A stretch of 57,976 nt of DNA, from NCBI GenBank assembly GCA_025363015.1, contig JANYEQ010000073.1, positions 1 through 57,976 on the forward strand, written 5' to 3'. Positions 26,101 to 33,948 of this stretch are shown here, piece by piece; positions within the stretch are counted from its first letter, which is position 1, and every line of letters begins with the position of its first letter. A program made the position numbers and the translations under genes. Below the pieces are notes generated by a model. The model was not told the origin of the DNA. It searched no databases and was given only the letters and a program-made list of their open reading frames with translations. This DNA comes from Bacteroidota bacterium (GTDB lineage: Bacteria > Bacteroidota > Bacteroidia > B-17B0 > Aurantibacillaceae).

Positions 26101-28239
26101 TGCAGTTGCTGTAGGAATGGTAGTATTTACATTAACTGCAATAGCACCAATTTGCGTACATCCATTACTGTTGTTAAATACAGTAACCGTATAAGTACCA
26201 GCGTTAGAACCCGTAGCTGCTGCTGAATTTGCACCAGATACAATATTAGCTCCACTTGGCGCTGTCCAAGTATAACTTTGACTAGCAACATTTGGTGTAC
26301 TTAAATTTATTAATGAATTAGAGCAGGTAACAACACCACTTGTACTTGGTGAAACAGTTACTGCGTTGCTAGATTGCACATTGACAACAGCACTGGCCGA
26401 ACAACCATTTCCACTTGTATTTGTAACAACAACAGTATAATTACCAGCAGCATTTACTAAAGCTGAAGAGGTTGTACCACCACTTATAATACTTGGCCCT
26501 GTCCAATTATAAGATACACCTGCAGTTGCTGTTACTGCAACATTTACATTTGGCGTACCACAAGTAATTGCGCTAGGCACTAAAGTATTAGGTCCTGGTG
26601 GGGTTGTATTTGTTCCAACAACTACAGATGCTGGTGCAGAAACGCAACCAAAACTATTGGTAACTGTTAGGTTATATGTGCCTGCTACATTTACAGATGG
26701 ATTCGCTGTCGTTCCGTTTGCAACAATACCAGGACCAGACCAACTATAAGTTCCGCCCCCACTACCAGATAAAATGGTAGTAGTATTAGAACAGGTTAAA
26801 TTTTGTGTAGGCCCAGCATTAGCAATTGGTAACGGTATAAAAGATACTGTTTGAGTGACAGTGTAAGCACACGTTACGCCTTGAGGGGGAATTAAAGAAC
26901 AAGAATAAGTACCAGAGGTATTTACAGAAACTGTTTGGGTAGTTAATCCTGTAACACCCGTACCCGACCATGAATAAGAACCGCCCTGAATAGAAGGGGC
27001 CGTTAAAATAACATTAGAGCCAGCGCATGGATTAGCATTTGAACTATTAATTGTTAAGGGGCCACAAATGGCATCGACATAAGCATAACCAGGGTGAGCG
27101 CCAAAAGTACAACCCGCCGCTACAAACGAAATTTTTACATTTGTACCTATATAAGGTGTTAAATTTATACTATTTGATGTCCAATTTTTATAATAAAAAA
27201 CGCTATTGTCGAAAGTATTCACATAACCTGAATTTACAAAACCTGCAGGCGGAACACCAGCAGCAGCCTGCACAAAATATTGTGTGCAAGAAGATAAAAC
27301 CACACCTGCCAAATTAGTTACAAACACATGAAAATAGGGTTGGCTACCATTAGCGTGTCCTCCATCGTTTAGTACTACTGCATAATCATAAGTAAGTAAT
27401 GCATTTGCAGCACTAACCAGAACTGTTTTTTCAATTTTTTCGCCATTGGCATACGATCCGTTTGTCCAATGAGATCCAGCACAGCCAAAACCATAGCCAT
27501 CTGCAGCGTTTATATTAAAACCTCCTAATCTTATGGATGTTGAAGCACCATTAGGATCTAAACCTGGGAACCCAATTGGGTCGTTACCATACGCTGCTGT
27601 AATTAAATTTACATCGCTACAGCTATAAATATTTTGATTGGTACTTATAACGCCTACTGTAAAAGCAGAAGCTGGTATTGTTAGTGGTGCGTTTGAATTT
27701 TGATTATAGCCACTAATAACTGTCCAAGTACCTGTATTACCATCCTCAAAATCTATATTATTACAAACACTTGCAGAGATATTGTTTTGCGAAGATATTT
27801 TGCTTGTTACATCTACAAATGGTTGCTGTTGGCTTACTTTTTTATCGCTAATATTATATTTAGTTTTAACAAAGCTCACTTGCTTTCTATACATAGCCGC
27901 TTTAAACTCTAATAACAATTTAAGTCCATCTTCATTAATAATTTCTTTTGCCACTTTTTCAAAAACAAAACCATTTAAGCTATCACCGCCAAAAAAGGTA
28001 CATTCATTTACCAGTTGCTGTTGTGAAAGACTATTAATAAAAACACCTGTTGGAGCTTTTTGACCATAGCTAATCATTCCTGAAAAATTGTATGGACTTG
28101 TTTTAGAGGCAAATTGTGGTTTTTCCCTCATCAACTTTTCTTCAATAAGTTTAATTGGATTTGCAACATTTTGCTGTGCATTTATGTGGCTTAAAGAGAT
28201 GAAAAATAAAATAGATACAAATAGTAATTTTGTTTTCAT
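23140..28239 (-). CDS. Giant repetitive T9SS-secreted adhesin-like protein (PKD and CHU_C domains)
   Basis: The ATG at 28239 is preferred because it starts a clean signal peptide (MKTKLLFVSILFFISLSHINA, Q following), giving 1699 residues; an upstream ATG adds only 12 residues. After about 370 residues with a jelly-roll-like segment (CNNIDFEDGNTGTWTV ... YAYVDAICGP) come about 14 Ig-like repeats of roughly 80 residues. Each has a Cys near both ends and patterns such as YNWTGP and GTYTVTVTN, similar to SprB-type repeats. A PKD domain (NFTNQSIGSTTYMWNFGNG) and a C-terminal CHU_C/T9SS type B sorting domain (EVFTPNGD, VFNRWGNEVY, GTYYYILDL) follow. A cell-surface adhesin or gliding-associated filament is likely; the ligand is unknown. 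Confidence 0.92.
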   Translation of the reverse strand: MKTKLLFVSILFFISLSHINAQQNVANPIKLIEEKLMREKPQFASKTSPYNFSGMISYGQKAPTGVFINSLSQQQLVNECTFFGGDSLNGFVFEKVAKEIINEDGLKLLLEFKAAMYRKQVSFVKTKYNISDKKVSQQQPFVDVTSKISSQNNISASVCNNIDFEDGNTGTWTVISGYNQNSNAPLTIPASAFTVGVISTNQNIYSCSDVNLITAAYGNDPIGFPGLDPNGASTSIRLGGFNINAADGYGFGCAGSHWTNGSYANGEKIEKTVLVSAANALLTYDYAVVLNDGGHANGSQPYFHVFVTNLAGVVLSSCTQYFVQAAAGVPPAGFVNSGYVNTFDNSVFYYKNWTSNSINLTPYIGTNVKISFVAAGCTFGAHPGYAYVDAICGPLTINSSNANPCAGSNVILTAPSIQGGSYSWSGTGVTGLTTQTVSVNTSGTYSCSLIPPQGVTCAYTVTQTVSFIPLPIANAGPTQNLTCSNTTTILSGSGGGTYSWSGPGIVANGTTANPSVNVAGTYNLTVTNSFGCVSAPASVVVGTNTTPPGPNTLVPSAITCGTPNVNVAVTATAGVSYNWTGPSIISGGTTSSALVNAAGNYTVVVTNTSGNGCSASAVVNVQSSNAVTVSPSTSGVVTCSNSLINLSTPNVASQSYTWTAPSGANIVSGANSAAATGSNAGTYTVTVFNNSNGCTQIGAIAVNVNTTIPTATASIAGVITCTNTALALSVNPAGYSYNWTASGGGAITSGATSQSATGNGNGSYYVLVTNPANGCTVTKTITPTVNTTTIAASINTPSVLTCSTTTINLTGNPGTGVSYVWAAPNATNIVTSNNIQAIGVNAPGTYTLTLTNSANGCPSTPTTVNVTQSLTQPVLSATSQTASSGCGTSSLVTLSGTSTPAGSTYTWVSSGGFSSGVNSSSVIANGANTYTLISSHPVTGCIASLVFTVIPSINQPSLTASSATGVITCLNLTQSNTVTSNPASGVTYTWTGPGIVGSSTGASITGSVAGTYNLLVTNTSNNCNNSISYVITANNTPVTPSANSSNTITCVNTTTIASNVSGAGPFTYNWTGPAAFTSSAANFTTNTAGVYNVTVTNTSSGCTGTTNITAVANVTAPSTPTISVNNITLTCASNATVITANSTGATSYSWTAPVGGAITSGSNTATANIVGAGVYTVVAIGGNGCNTAFFPVTATVNAPAGAPSVVLSNSVLAITCSSTSPSATANTTVTGVTYSWLPGTGIAGSTTGATVTFTQSGTYSVVVTNTTNNCSAAGSNLIVTVINNNMPPNANATSVPTINCTNTLVTISPVYTPSTGLVFDWTGTNIVGTTTNSSVQTNSNTPITVNFTNTANGCVNSLVLAPVINIMAPTVSLTTTTGGTNLTCQTQTLNYSASGSPTSGVTYLWSNGATTPNINITLAGSYSVVATNTVNGCQTTQNFTVGGGTSLPSFTAVANSVIPCGSSTTALNATSSNTNVSYLWGGPGGGILNGATTANPVVGSVGTYTLLVTDNTTSCSVTQTISVSNSSVIAQFTATPLTGPAPLNINFTNQSIGSTTYMWNFGNGTSTQTNPQNSYPVSGTYTVVLTAYNGPCSDTATIIIKVLEALGVIPEVFTPNGDLYNATFEIKGLDSYPKNSLQVFNRWGNEVYKASPYKNDWVGTPNVAGKTGSDKLPTGTYYYILDLGDDAKTTFKGYVQLQY
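23650..27060 (-). repeat. About 14 tandem ~80-residue Cys-bounded Ig-like repeats in the adhesin
   Basis: Units are recognised in the translation by a Cys at the start (TCSNTT, TCGTP, TCTNT, TCVNT and similar), a central YxW and a closing GTYxVxVTNxxxxC. DNA identity between units is low, so the array is old and unlikely to recombine. Confidence 0.8.
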
Positions 28240-28343
28240 AGTATTTTTTATAAAAAAGATTAAACGAAAATACAAATATTTTTTAACAATTACATATTAT
28301 AACTGTTAAAATTAAAAATCTAAATTAATTTAGTAATGGTTTT

Positions 28344-29564
28344 TTAACCGCTAGTACAAAATTGTGCTAATAAACCCATTCCAATTTGCAGGGCTTTTTC
28401 ATCAACGTTAAAAGTTGGTGTATGCACACCCGAAATTATATTTTTTTTAACATTACCTGTTCCTAATCTAAAAAAACAGCTTGGTACTTTTTGGCTAATA
28501 AAGGCAAAATCTTCGGCGGTCATTCTTAGTGGCAATTGTTCCACATTTTTAACTCCCAAAAAACTCTGTGCATTATCAATGCATTGGTTTGTAAACACCT
28601 CATCGTTTACTAAAAACGGGTAACCTTTTTCTATTCTTAAAACAGATTTAATGCCATATTTTAAGGAATATTTTTTTACAATTTTTTGGAGTTGCACATG
28701 CACTTTGTTTCTCCATTCTTCGTTCATGGTTCTAAACGTGCCTTTTAGCTCAACTTTATCTGGAATAACATTGGTGGCACCTTTGCCCTCAATATTACCA
28801 AAAGCCACAACGGTAGGTATTTCGTTCCGCTGGATTTGAAATCCTGCGGTGCTCTTATCAAATCCCGAGGCGCTTTTAGTCATAAATATATTATTTATTT
28901 CTACTAAAATTTCGGAGGCAATAATTAATGGGTTGACGTATTCGTTAGGCATAGCGGCATGCCCCCCTTTGCCATTAACGGTTAAATACAACTCATCGGT
29001 ACTAGCCATATACATACCCGTTTTAAAGCCTACTTTGCCTACTTCCATACTCGGAAATACGTGTAGAGCAATTGCTTTATCAACTTTAGGATTTTTTAAA
29101 ACGCCAGCTTCAATCATTAATTTTGCACCGCCTGGCAACACCTCTTCGCCAGGCTGAAACATAATTTTTACCGTTCCCTCCCACTCTGCTTTTAAATCGT
29201 TTAAAATAAAAGCTGCACCTAAAGCGCAGGCACTGTGCACATCGTGTCCGCAAGCGTGCATTACCCCTTGGTTACACGATTTGTAAGGAACATTATTTTT
29301 TTCGGTAATGGGTAATGCGTCCATATCGGCACGCAATAAAATTGTTTTTTTAGTAGGATTTTTTCCCTTTATAATGGCAACGATGCCTGTTTTTACATAG
29401 CCCGTTTTAAACTCAATATTGGCTTTAAGTAACTGTTGCTGAATATATTTTGAGGTTTCAAACTCGTTAAACGACAATTCGGGGTATTGGTGTAAATGCC
29501 TACGAATAGCTTGTACTTGTATAAAGTAATGTTTTGAAAGTTGTTTTATTTTTTTACTGAGCAT
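28344..29564 (-). CDS. M20-family amidohydrolase (IAA-amino acid/hippurate hydrolase type)
   Basis: The 406-residue enzyme removes acyl or amino groups from N-acyl amino acids or peptides with a two-metal centre. It shows LRADMDALPI (about 77-86) and the metal-binding MHACGHDVHS (about 103-112). FQPGEEVLPGGAKLMIEAG has the catalytic Glu, and the lid domain (TVNGKGGHAAMPNEYVNPL) and a C-terminal MTAEDFAF follow. These are the M20D subfamily signatures. There is no signal peptide, so it acts in the cytoplasm. It follows ferritin on the same strand by about 37 bases, but no functional link is apparent. Confidence 0.9.
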   Translation of the reverse strand: MLSKKIKQLSKHYFIQVQAIRRHLHQYPELSFNEFETSKYIQQQLLKANIEFKTGYVKTGIVAIIKGKNPTKKTILLRADMDALPITEKNNVPYKSCNQGVMHACGHDVHSACALGAAFILNDLKAEWEGTVKIMFQPGEEVLPGGAKLMIEAGVLKNPKVDKAIALHVFPSMEVGKVGFKTGMYMASTDELYLTVNGKGGHAAMPNEYVNPLIIASEILVEINNIFMTKSASGFDKSTAGFQIQRNEIPTVVAFGNIEGKGATNVIPDKVELKGTFRTMNEEWRNKVHVQLQKIVKKYSLKYGIKSVLRIEKGYPFLVNDEVFTNQCIDNAQSFLGVKNVEQLPLRMTAEDFAFISQKVPSCFFRLGTGNVKKNIISGVHTPTFNVDEKALQIGMGLLAQFCTSG

Positions 29565-29601
29565 TAAAAATTATATCATTACTTTAAAGCTTAGTTAAAA
29601 T

Positions 29602-30123
29602 TTATTTAGTTTTTTCTTCTGCTTTGCTTTCGCCCTGTGCCATTACTTCCATGTCTCTATCAAAAAAATAAAGGCCGCCTTTATCATCGCCAATTAGTTT
29701 TAATTTATCTACTATTTTACGGGCTAAAGCTTCTTCTTCTAATTGCTCGCTAACATACCATTGTAGGAAATTATGTGTAGTATAATCTTTTTCTTTTAAG
29801 GTAATTTCTACTAAATTATTTATTTCGGCAGTTACTTTCATTTCGTGTTTTAAAACTTCTTCAAAAACCGATTTTACCGATTTAAAGGTTACAGGAGGTT
29901 GTGTTAATGTTGGGACAATGCCATGTCCGCCACGCTCGTTAACAAATTTAATTAGCTTTAGCATGTGCATACGCTCTTCATCAGCATGCGTGTATAAAAA
30001 AGCCGACACGCCATTTAAGCCCTGTGTTTCGGCCCAACTAGCCATTGCTAAATAATATTGAGAAGATGAGCCTTCGAATTGAATTTGCTTATTTAAAGCT
30101 GCACTTAATTTTGTAGATAGCAT
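29602..30123 (-). CDS. Ferritin (FtnA type)
   Basis: Ferritin oxidises and stores iron in a 24-subunit shell. The 173-residue four-helix protein has the ferroxidase-centre residues in context: Glu in NKQIQFEGSSSQYYLAMASW (helix A), the HADEERMHM motif (about 46-54, Glu and His) on helix B, and Gln/Glu in NFLQWYVSEQLEEEALA on helix C/D. Haem ligands of bacterioferritin are not evident. The acidic/Lys tail (KAEEKTK) is slightly longer than usual. It has its own promoter element between it and the upstream methyltransferase gene. Confidence 0.93.
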   Translation of the reverse strand: MLSTKLSAALNKQIQFEGSSSQYYLAMASWAETQGLNGVSAFLYTHADEERMHMLKLIKFVNERGGHGIVPTLTQPPVTFKSVKSVFEEVLKHEMKVTAEINNLVEITLKEKDYTTHNFLQWYVSEQLEEEALARKIVDKLKLIGDDKGGLYFFDRDMEVMAQGESKAEEKTK

Positions 30124-30140
30124 GATGACTTATTTTAATA

Positions 30141-30148
30141 CAAATATA
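30141..30148 (-). promoter_or_regulatory. -7 promoter element for ferritin
   Basis: The minus strand reads TATATTTG, an exact TAnnTTTG match, 18 bases before the ferritin ATG and immediately after the stop of the upstream gene. This supports separate iron-responsive or stress control, although no operator can be seen. Confidence 0.5.
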
Positions 30149-30149
30149 A

Positions 30150-31349
30150 CTAATTTTGATTGTCTTTTATTTTATGCACTTTTTTTGTTCCGCCATACAA
30201 TTCGTACTTTAAATAACGGCACTCTAAAGCGCCATTATAAATCTGTATTCGGCGCGATGGGCGTAAACCAATGCTATGAATAGCTTCGGGGCTACTGCTA
30301 ATTATCCAGGCATTAAAGTTTTGAAAATCTTTTTTTAATTTACTTCCAATTTCTTTATACATGGCTTGTATATCGGCAACAGGTAAACGCTCCCCATAGG
30401 GTGGATTTAAAATAATAGTACCTGTTGGCCTGTCGGGCACAATATCAAAAAATGATTGGTTAGAGCAGGTGATAACGTCGTCTACCTTTGCATTTTTTAC
30501 ATTAATACTTGCCTTTTTTAAAGTTTGGTTATCAATATCGTTGCTAAGAATAGTTACTGGATTATTTTTTATTTTACTAATACTACTTTCAAAAATAGTT
30601 TCATATAATTTTTCATCAAAATTATGCCAACGCATAAATGTAAAATCGTTTCGGTAATAACCCGGCGGAATATTGTTTGCCCATAACGCTGCCTCAATGC
30701 CAATAGTAGCGGCGCCGCACATGCCATCTATTAATAATAAATGAGGTTCCCAACCGCTTAGTTTCACCAGCCCTGATGCTAACACTTCTTTCATAGGCGC
30801 TTCGTTAATATCACTTCGGTAACCACGTTTGTAAAGAGGGTCGCCACTGCTATCTAAATTTAAACTCACTTCGTTTTTATACACGTGAATATAGAGTTTA
30901 AACATAGGGCGAATAATGTCTACATCGGGACGTTTGCCTGTTTTTTCTCTAAAGCGGTCAACAATAGCATCTTTTGCTTTTTGCGAAACAAATAAACTAT
31001 GGGCAAATAACTCGGTGTTTAAAACACTTTCTACCATTATACTATCAGTAGTATCAATAAATTTTTCCCACTCAATTAGTTTAATGGCGTCGTATAATTC
31101 ATGCTCATTATTGGCTGTAAATTTTGTAATAGGAATTAACACTTTTAAAGCCGTGTGCAAACATAAATTAGCTTTGTATAAAAAACCTAAATCGCCTGTA
31201 ACGGATACACCACGTTTAAAGGGCTCAATATTTTTGCCGCCTAATTGTAACAATTCTTTTGCTAAAATTTCTTCTAAACCAAAAAAGGTAGTTACTTTAA
31301 TTTCAAAATCGCCAGTATTGGCAAATGTATAATTTAGTTGGTTGCTCAC
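30150..31349 (-). CDS. THUMP-domain class I rRNA/RNA methyltransferase (RlmL N-domain type)
   Basis: The 399-residue product joins an N-terminal ferredoxin-like/THUMP region (about 15-165: TTFFGLEEILAKELLQLGGK) to a Rossmann methyltransferase. The latter has the SAM motif LLIDGMCGAATIGIEAALWA (about 204-223), acidic motif SNDID and catalytic motif IV ILNPPYGERL (about 311-320). The NPPYGERL motif marks N2-guanine or N6-adenine methylation of RNA. The family includes the m2G2445 half of E. coli RlmL. Its start overlaps the stop of the bestrophin gene by 4 bases, so the two are translationally coupled. Confidence 0.9.
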   Translation of the reverse strand: MSNQLNYTFANTGDFEIKVTTFFGLEEILAKELLQLGGKNIEPFKRGVSVTGDLGFLYKANLCLHTALKVLIPITKFTANNEHELYDAIKLIEWEKFIDTTDSIMVESVLNTELFAHSLFVSQKAKDAIVDRFREKTGKRPDVDIIRPMFKLYIHVYKNEVSLNLDSSGDPLYKRGYRSDINEAPMKEVLASGLVKLSGWEPHLLLIDGMCGAATIGIEAALWANNIPPGYYRNDFTFMRWHNFDEKLYETIFESSISKIKNNPVTILSNDIDNQTLKKASINVKNAKVDDVITCSNQSFFDIVPDRPTGTIILNPPYGERLPVADIQAMYKEIGSKLKKDFQNFNAWIISSSPEAIHSIGLRPSRRIQIYNGALECRYLKYELYGGTKKVHKIKDNQN

Positions 31350-32218
31350 GATAATAAAATTTCTTGTATATTTAATTTAATTTTTTCGGCAATTTCATCT
31401 GTTGGTAAATCGTTTTCATCCGTACCAAAAGGATCTTCAATTTCTTCGGAGATTAATTCTAAAGAAGCAAAGGCGTAAAACATAATCATCACAATTGGTA
31501 TGCTCCAAAAACCAGCTGTTAAGCCAAAGGCAATGGGCATAGTAATGATGTAAATAAATACAATTTTTTTTATAAAAATACTGTAGGAATATGGTATGGG
31601 AGTGTTTTTTATACGTTCGCAAGCACCACAAATTTCGGTCATATCATCAATGTTTTCACTAATTAATAAATAATCGTTTTGTGTTTTTTGAGATTTTTGG
31701 CAAATATTAATTGCATAGTTTGTTAATTCCTTTGCAATATAATTGGGCTTGTGAAAGGCATTTTCATACTTTTCTATATTTACCGTAGCACAATCAATAA
31801 TTAATTTTGGATAAGGATTATTGCGTAAATGTTCTTTTAAAACATATGCGTAATTAGCAATTAAGGCACTAATTTCGTTCCGTTCGTTATTATTTTGTGG
31901 GATAAGTACGTGCAATTTAATAGCTAGGTTACGCGAATTATTTAAAAGCGAGCCCCACAGTTTACGTCCTTCCCACCATCTGTCGTATGCAGAATTAATA
32001 CGAAATACTAATACCAACGAAATTATGAACCCCGAAATTTGATGAAAAATAGTAATATTGCCTTGAATAGGTTCTGTTATATAAAAATGTTCAATAACCG
32101 TAACCGCAGCAGTTATAGAGCCAATTAACAGCATAGCAGGAAACAGAATACGAATGGTATCTGATTTATGAAATTGTAAAATTAGGCGTATCCAGTCTTT
32201 AGGATTATAAGTTACCAT
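31346..32218 (-). CDS. Bestrophin-family ion channel
   Basis: The 290-residue membrane protein has the bestrophin/UPF0187 layout. An amphipathic N-terminus (MVTYNPKDWIRLILQFHKSD) is followed by a first hydrophobic hairpin (about 22-70), the RINSAYDRWWEGRKLWGSLL motif (73-92) and a long cytoplasmic helical part. A second membrane hairpin (about 215-252) includes PIAFGLT, and there is an acidic EEIEDPFGTDENDLPTD tail. Prokaryotic bestrophins form pentameric channels, known examples being cation-selective. The ion conducted here cannot be predicted. It overlaps the methyltransferase gene by 4 bases. Confidence 0.88.
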   Translation of the reverse strand: MVTYNPKDWIRLILQFHKSDTIRILFPAMLLIGSITAAVTVIEHFYITEPIQGNITIFHQISGFIISLVLVFRINSAYDRWWEGRKLWGSLLNNSRNLAIKLHVLIPQNNNERNEISALIANYAYVLKEHLRNNPYPKLIIDCATVNIEKYENAFHKPNYIAKELTNYAINICQKSQKTQNDYLLISENIDDMTEICGACERIKNTPIPYSYSIFIKKIVFIYIITMPIAFGLTAGFWSIPIVMIMFYAFASLELISEEIEDPFGTDENDLPTDEIAEKIKLNIQEILLS

Positions 32219-32243
32219 TTATAATTTTTTGCTATTTTTTTAG

Positions 32244-32414
32244 TCACTCTTGTTCTTTGGACGTTTGTATTTCGTAAATAAATTGGGCGGTTTCTTCTAC
32301 CCAATTAATAATTTCTTCGGCGGTCATTTTACCAGGTGCTTCCATCTGTTCATTGGTTACAGTGTAATGAAAGCCAACATTTTCGTTTTCTTTTATGGGG
32401 GTGATGTTTAGCAT
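32244..32414 (-). CDS. Small hypothetical protein (56 residues)
   Basis: This short frame lies in the gap between ornithine aminotransferase and bestrophin on the same strand. The product is acidic with no membrane segment. Its second half is a predicted amphipathic helix (MTAEEIINWVEETAQFIYEI). Codon use looks like that of its neighbours and third positions are AT-rich. The frame starts with ATG and ends 25 bases before the bestrophin start, so it may lead that operon. No family is recognised, and it could be a chance frame. Confidence 0.5.
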   Translation of the reverse strand: MLNITPIKENENVGFHYTVTNEQMEAPGKMTAEEIINWVEETAQFIYEIQTSKEQE

Positions 32415-32433
32415 TATTTAATACTTTTTTTCT

Positions 32434-32460
32434 CGCAGATTATTAAGATTTCGCAGATTT
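32434..32460 (+). repeat. Short CGCAGATT direct repeat
   Basis: CGCAGATT occurs twice (32434 and 32452), the copies 18 bases apart, in non-coding DNA between the ornithine aminotransferase gene and the small upstream frame. It is a low-complexity dispersed element of unknown role. Confidence 0.4.
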
Positions 32461-32495
32461 ATTTATCTATATAATTTACAAAATCAGCAGTACTA

Positions 32496-33725
32496 TTAAT
32501 ACTCTAAAATAACCTTACGAATAATGTTTACGCATTCCATTAATTGCTCTTTAGTAATTACCAAAGGTGGTGCAAAACGAATAATATCGCCATGTGTAGG
32601 CTTTGCTAATAAGCCAGCTGCTGCAAATTGCAAGCAAACATCCCATGCAGTTTTACCATTTTTTTCTTTTATAACAATGGCATTAAATAACCCTTTGCCT
32701 CTAACTTCGGTAACTACATCGGTATCGGCTTTTAGTTTATTCATTTCTGCTCTAAAAATAATTCCTAATGCTTCTGCATTTTCGGCTAATTTTTCGTCTT
32801 TTAAAACTTGTAATGCTTCCATTGCTACGGCACAGGCCAAAGGATTGCCTCCATAAGTACTGCCGTGTTCACCTGGCTTAATGGTTAAAATAATTTCGTT
32901 ACTTGCTAAAACTGCACTAACAGGCATAACACCGCCACTTAGGGCTTTGCCTAGAACTAAAATATCAGGTTTTACACCTTCGTGATCGCAAGCTAGCATT
33001 TTACCTGTGCGTGCTAAACCTGTTTGCACTTCGTCAGCTATAAATAACACATTGTATTTTGTGCATAGGGCACGCACTCCTTTTAAATATCCTTCTGTTG
33101 GCACAATAACACCCGCTTCGCCCTGTATAGGCTCTACCATAAAAGCGGCAGTGCTTGGATCTTTAATGGCATTTTCTAAGGCGGTTAAATCATTATAATC
33201 TACCAATTCGTAACCCGTCATGTAGGGGCCAAAGCCTTTGTAACTGCTAGGGTCGTTACTACTCGATATGGCGGCTAGAGTTCTGCCCCAAAAATTACCA
33301 TTTGCAAAAACAATCTTAGCTTTATTTTCAGGAATTCCTTTTACATCATAGCCCCATCGGCGCGCTAGTTTAATAGCTGTTTCGCCACCTTCTACACCTG
33401 TATTCATTGGCAATACTTTATCGTAGCCAAAAAAAGTAGTAATGTATTTTTCGTATTCGCCCAATATATTATTGTAAAAAGCGCGAGACGTTAGTGTTAA
33501 TTTTTGTGCTTGCGTAACTAATGCTTTTATAATACGTGGGTGACAATGCCCTTGGTTAACCGCACTGTAAGCAGCTAAAAAGTCGAAATATTTTTTACCA
33601 TCCACATCCCACACATAAACACCTTCGCCACGTTCAATTACAACGGGAATTGGGTGATAATTATGCGCACCAAACTCATTTTCTAAGTCCATTAAATATT
33701 CGCTTTTTGTCATTGTTTCAGTCAT
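32496..33725 (-). CDS. rocD: Ornithine--oxo-acid aminotransferase
   Basis: RocD converts ornithine and 2-oxoglutarate to glutamate semialdehyde and glutamate, linking arginine and proline metabolism. The 409-residue class III aminotransferase shows [20 protein letters not shown] (about 20-39), [19 protein letters not shown] in the substrate region and [18 protein letters not shown]. It also has [20 protein letters not shown] and the PLP lysine at about residue 260 in LGKALSGG. Tyr and Phe in the N-terminal part are those typical of ornithine rather than acetylornithine enzymes. It has an exact TAnnTTTG element upstream. Confidence 0.93.
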   Translation of the reverse strand: MTETMTKSEYLMDLENEFGAHNYHPIPVVIERGEGVYVWDVDGKKYFDFLAAYSAVNQGHCHPRIIKALVTQAQKLTLTSRAFYNNILGEYEKYITTFFGYDKVLPMNTGVEGGETAIKLARRWGYDVKGIPENKAKIVFANGNFWGRTLAAISSSNDPSSYKGFGPYMTGYELVDYNDLTALENAIKDPSTAAFMVEPIQGEAGVIVPTEGYLKGVRALCTKYNVLFIADEVQTGLARTGKMLACDHEGVKPDILVLGKALSGGVMPVSAVLASNEIILTIKPGEHGSTYGGNPLACAVAMEALQVLKDEKLAENAEALGIIFRAEMNKLKADTDVVTEVRGKGLFNAIVIKEKNGKTAWDVCLQFAAAGLLAKPTHGDIIRFAPPLVITKEQLMECVNIIRKVILEY

Positions 33726-33747
33726 AAAAATTAGTTTTATTGCTAAA

Positions 33748-33755
33748 CAAAGATA
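33748..33755 (-). promoter_or_regulatory. -7 promoter element for rocD
   Basis: The minus strand reads TATCTTTG, an exact TAnnTTTG match, 23 bases before the rocD ATG. A near-TTTG sequence lies about 15-20 bases further upstream. Confidence 0.45.
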
Positions 33756-33948
33756 AGAAAAATTAATTTGAAACAGATTTTTAGCGTTAATGTCACTATA
33801 TGATTGGTTTATAGTTTAGTTAAAAAAAATGTGTGGGTACGTTTTTTTACATTTATGAAAAGATTCAGAAAAATAACATAAAGCTATAAAGTTATAGCAT
33901 AAATTAAAATTGTATAAAGGGGTAAAAACTATATCTTTATACCCTATT

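Noticed and set aside
23650-27060. Plus-strand frames inside the adhesin gene, such as near 25175
   Set aside because: They are shadows caused by the repetitive, Thr/Ser/Asn/Val-rich minus-strand coding sequence.
28270-28330. Imperfect inverted repeat upstream of the adhesin as an operator
   Set aside because: The arms AACAATTA/TAACTGTT are short and AT-rich; such matches are expected by chance here.
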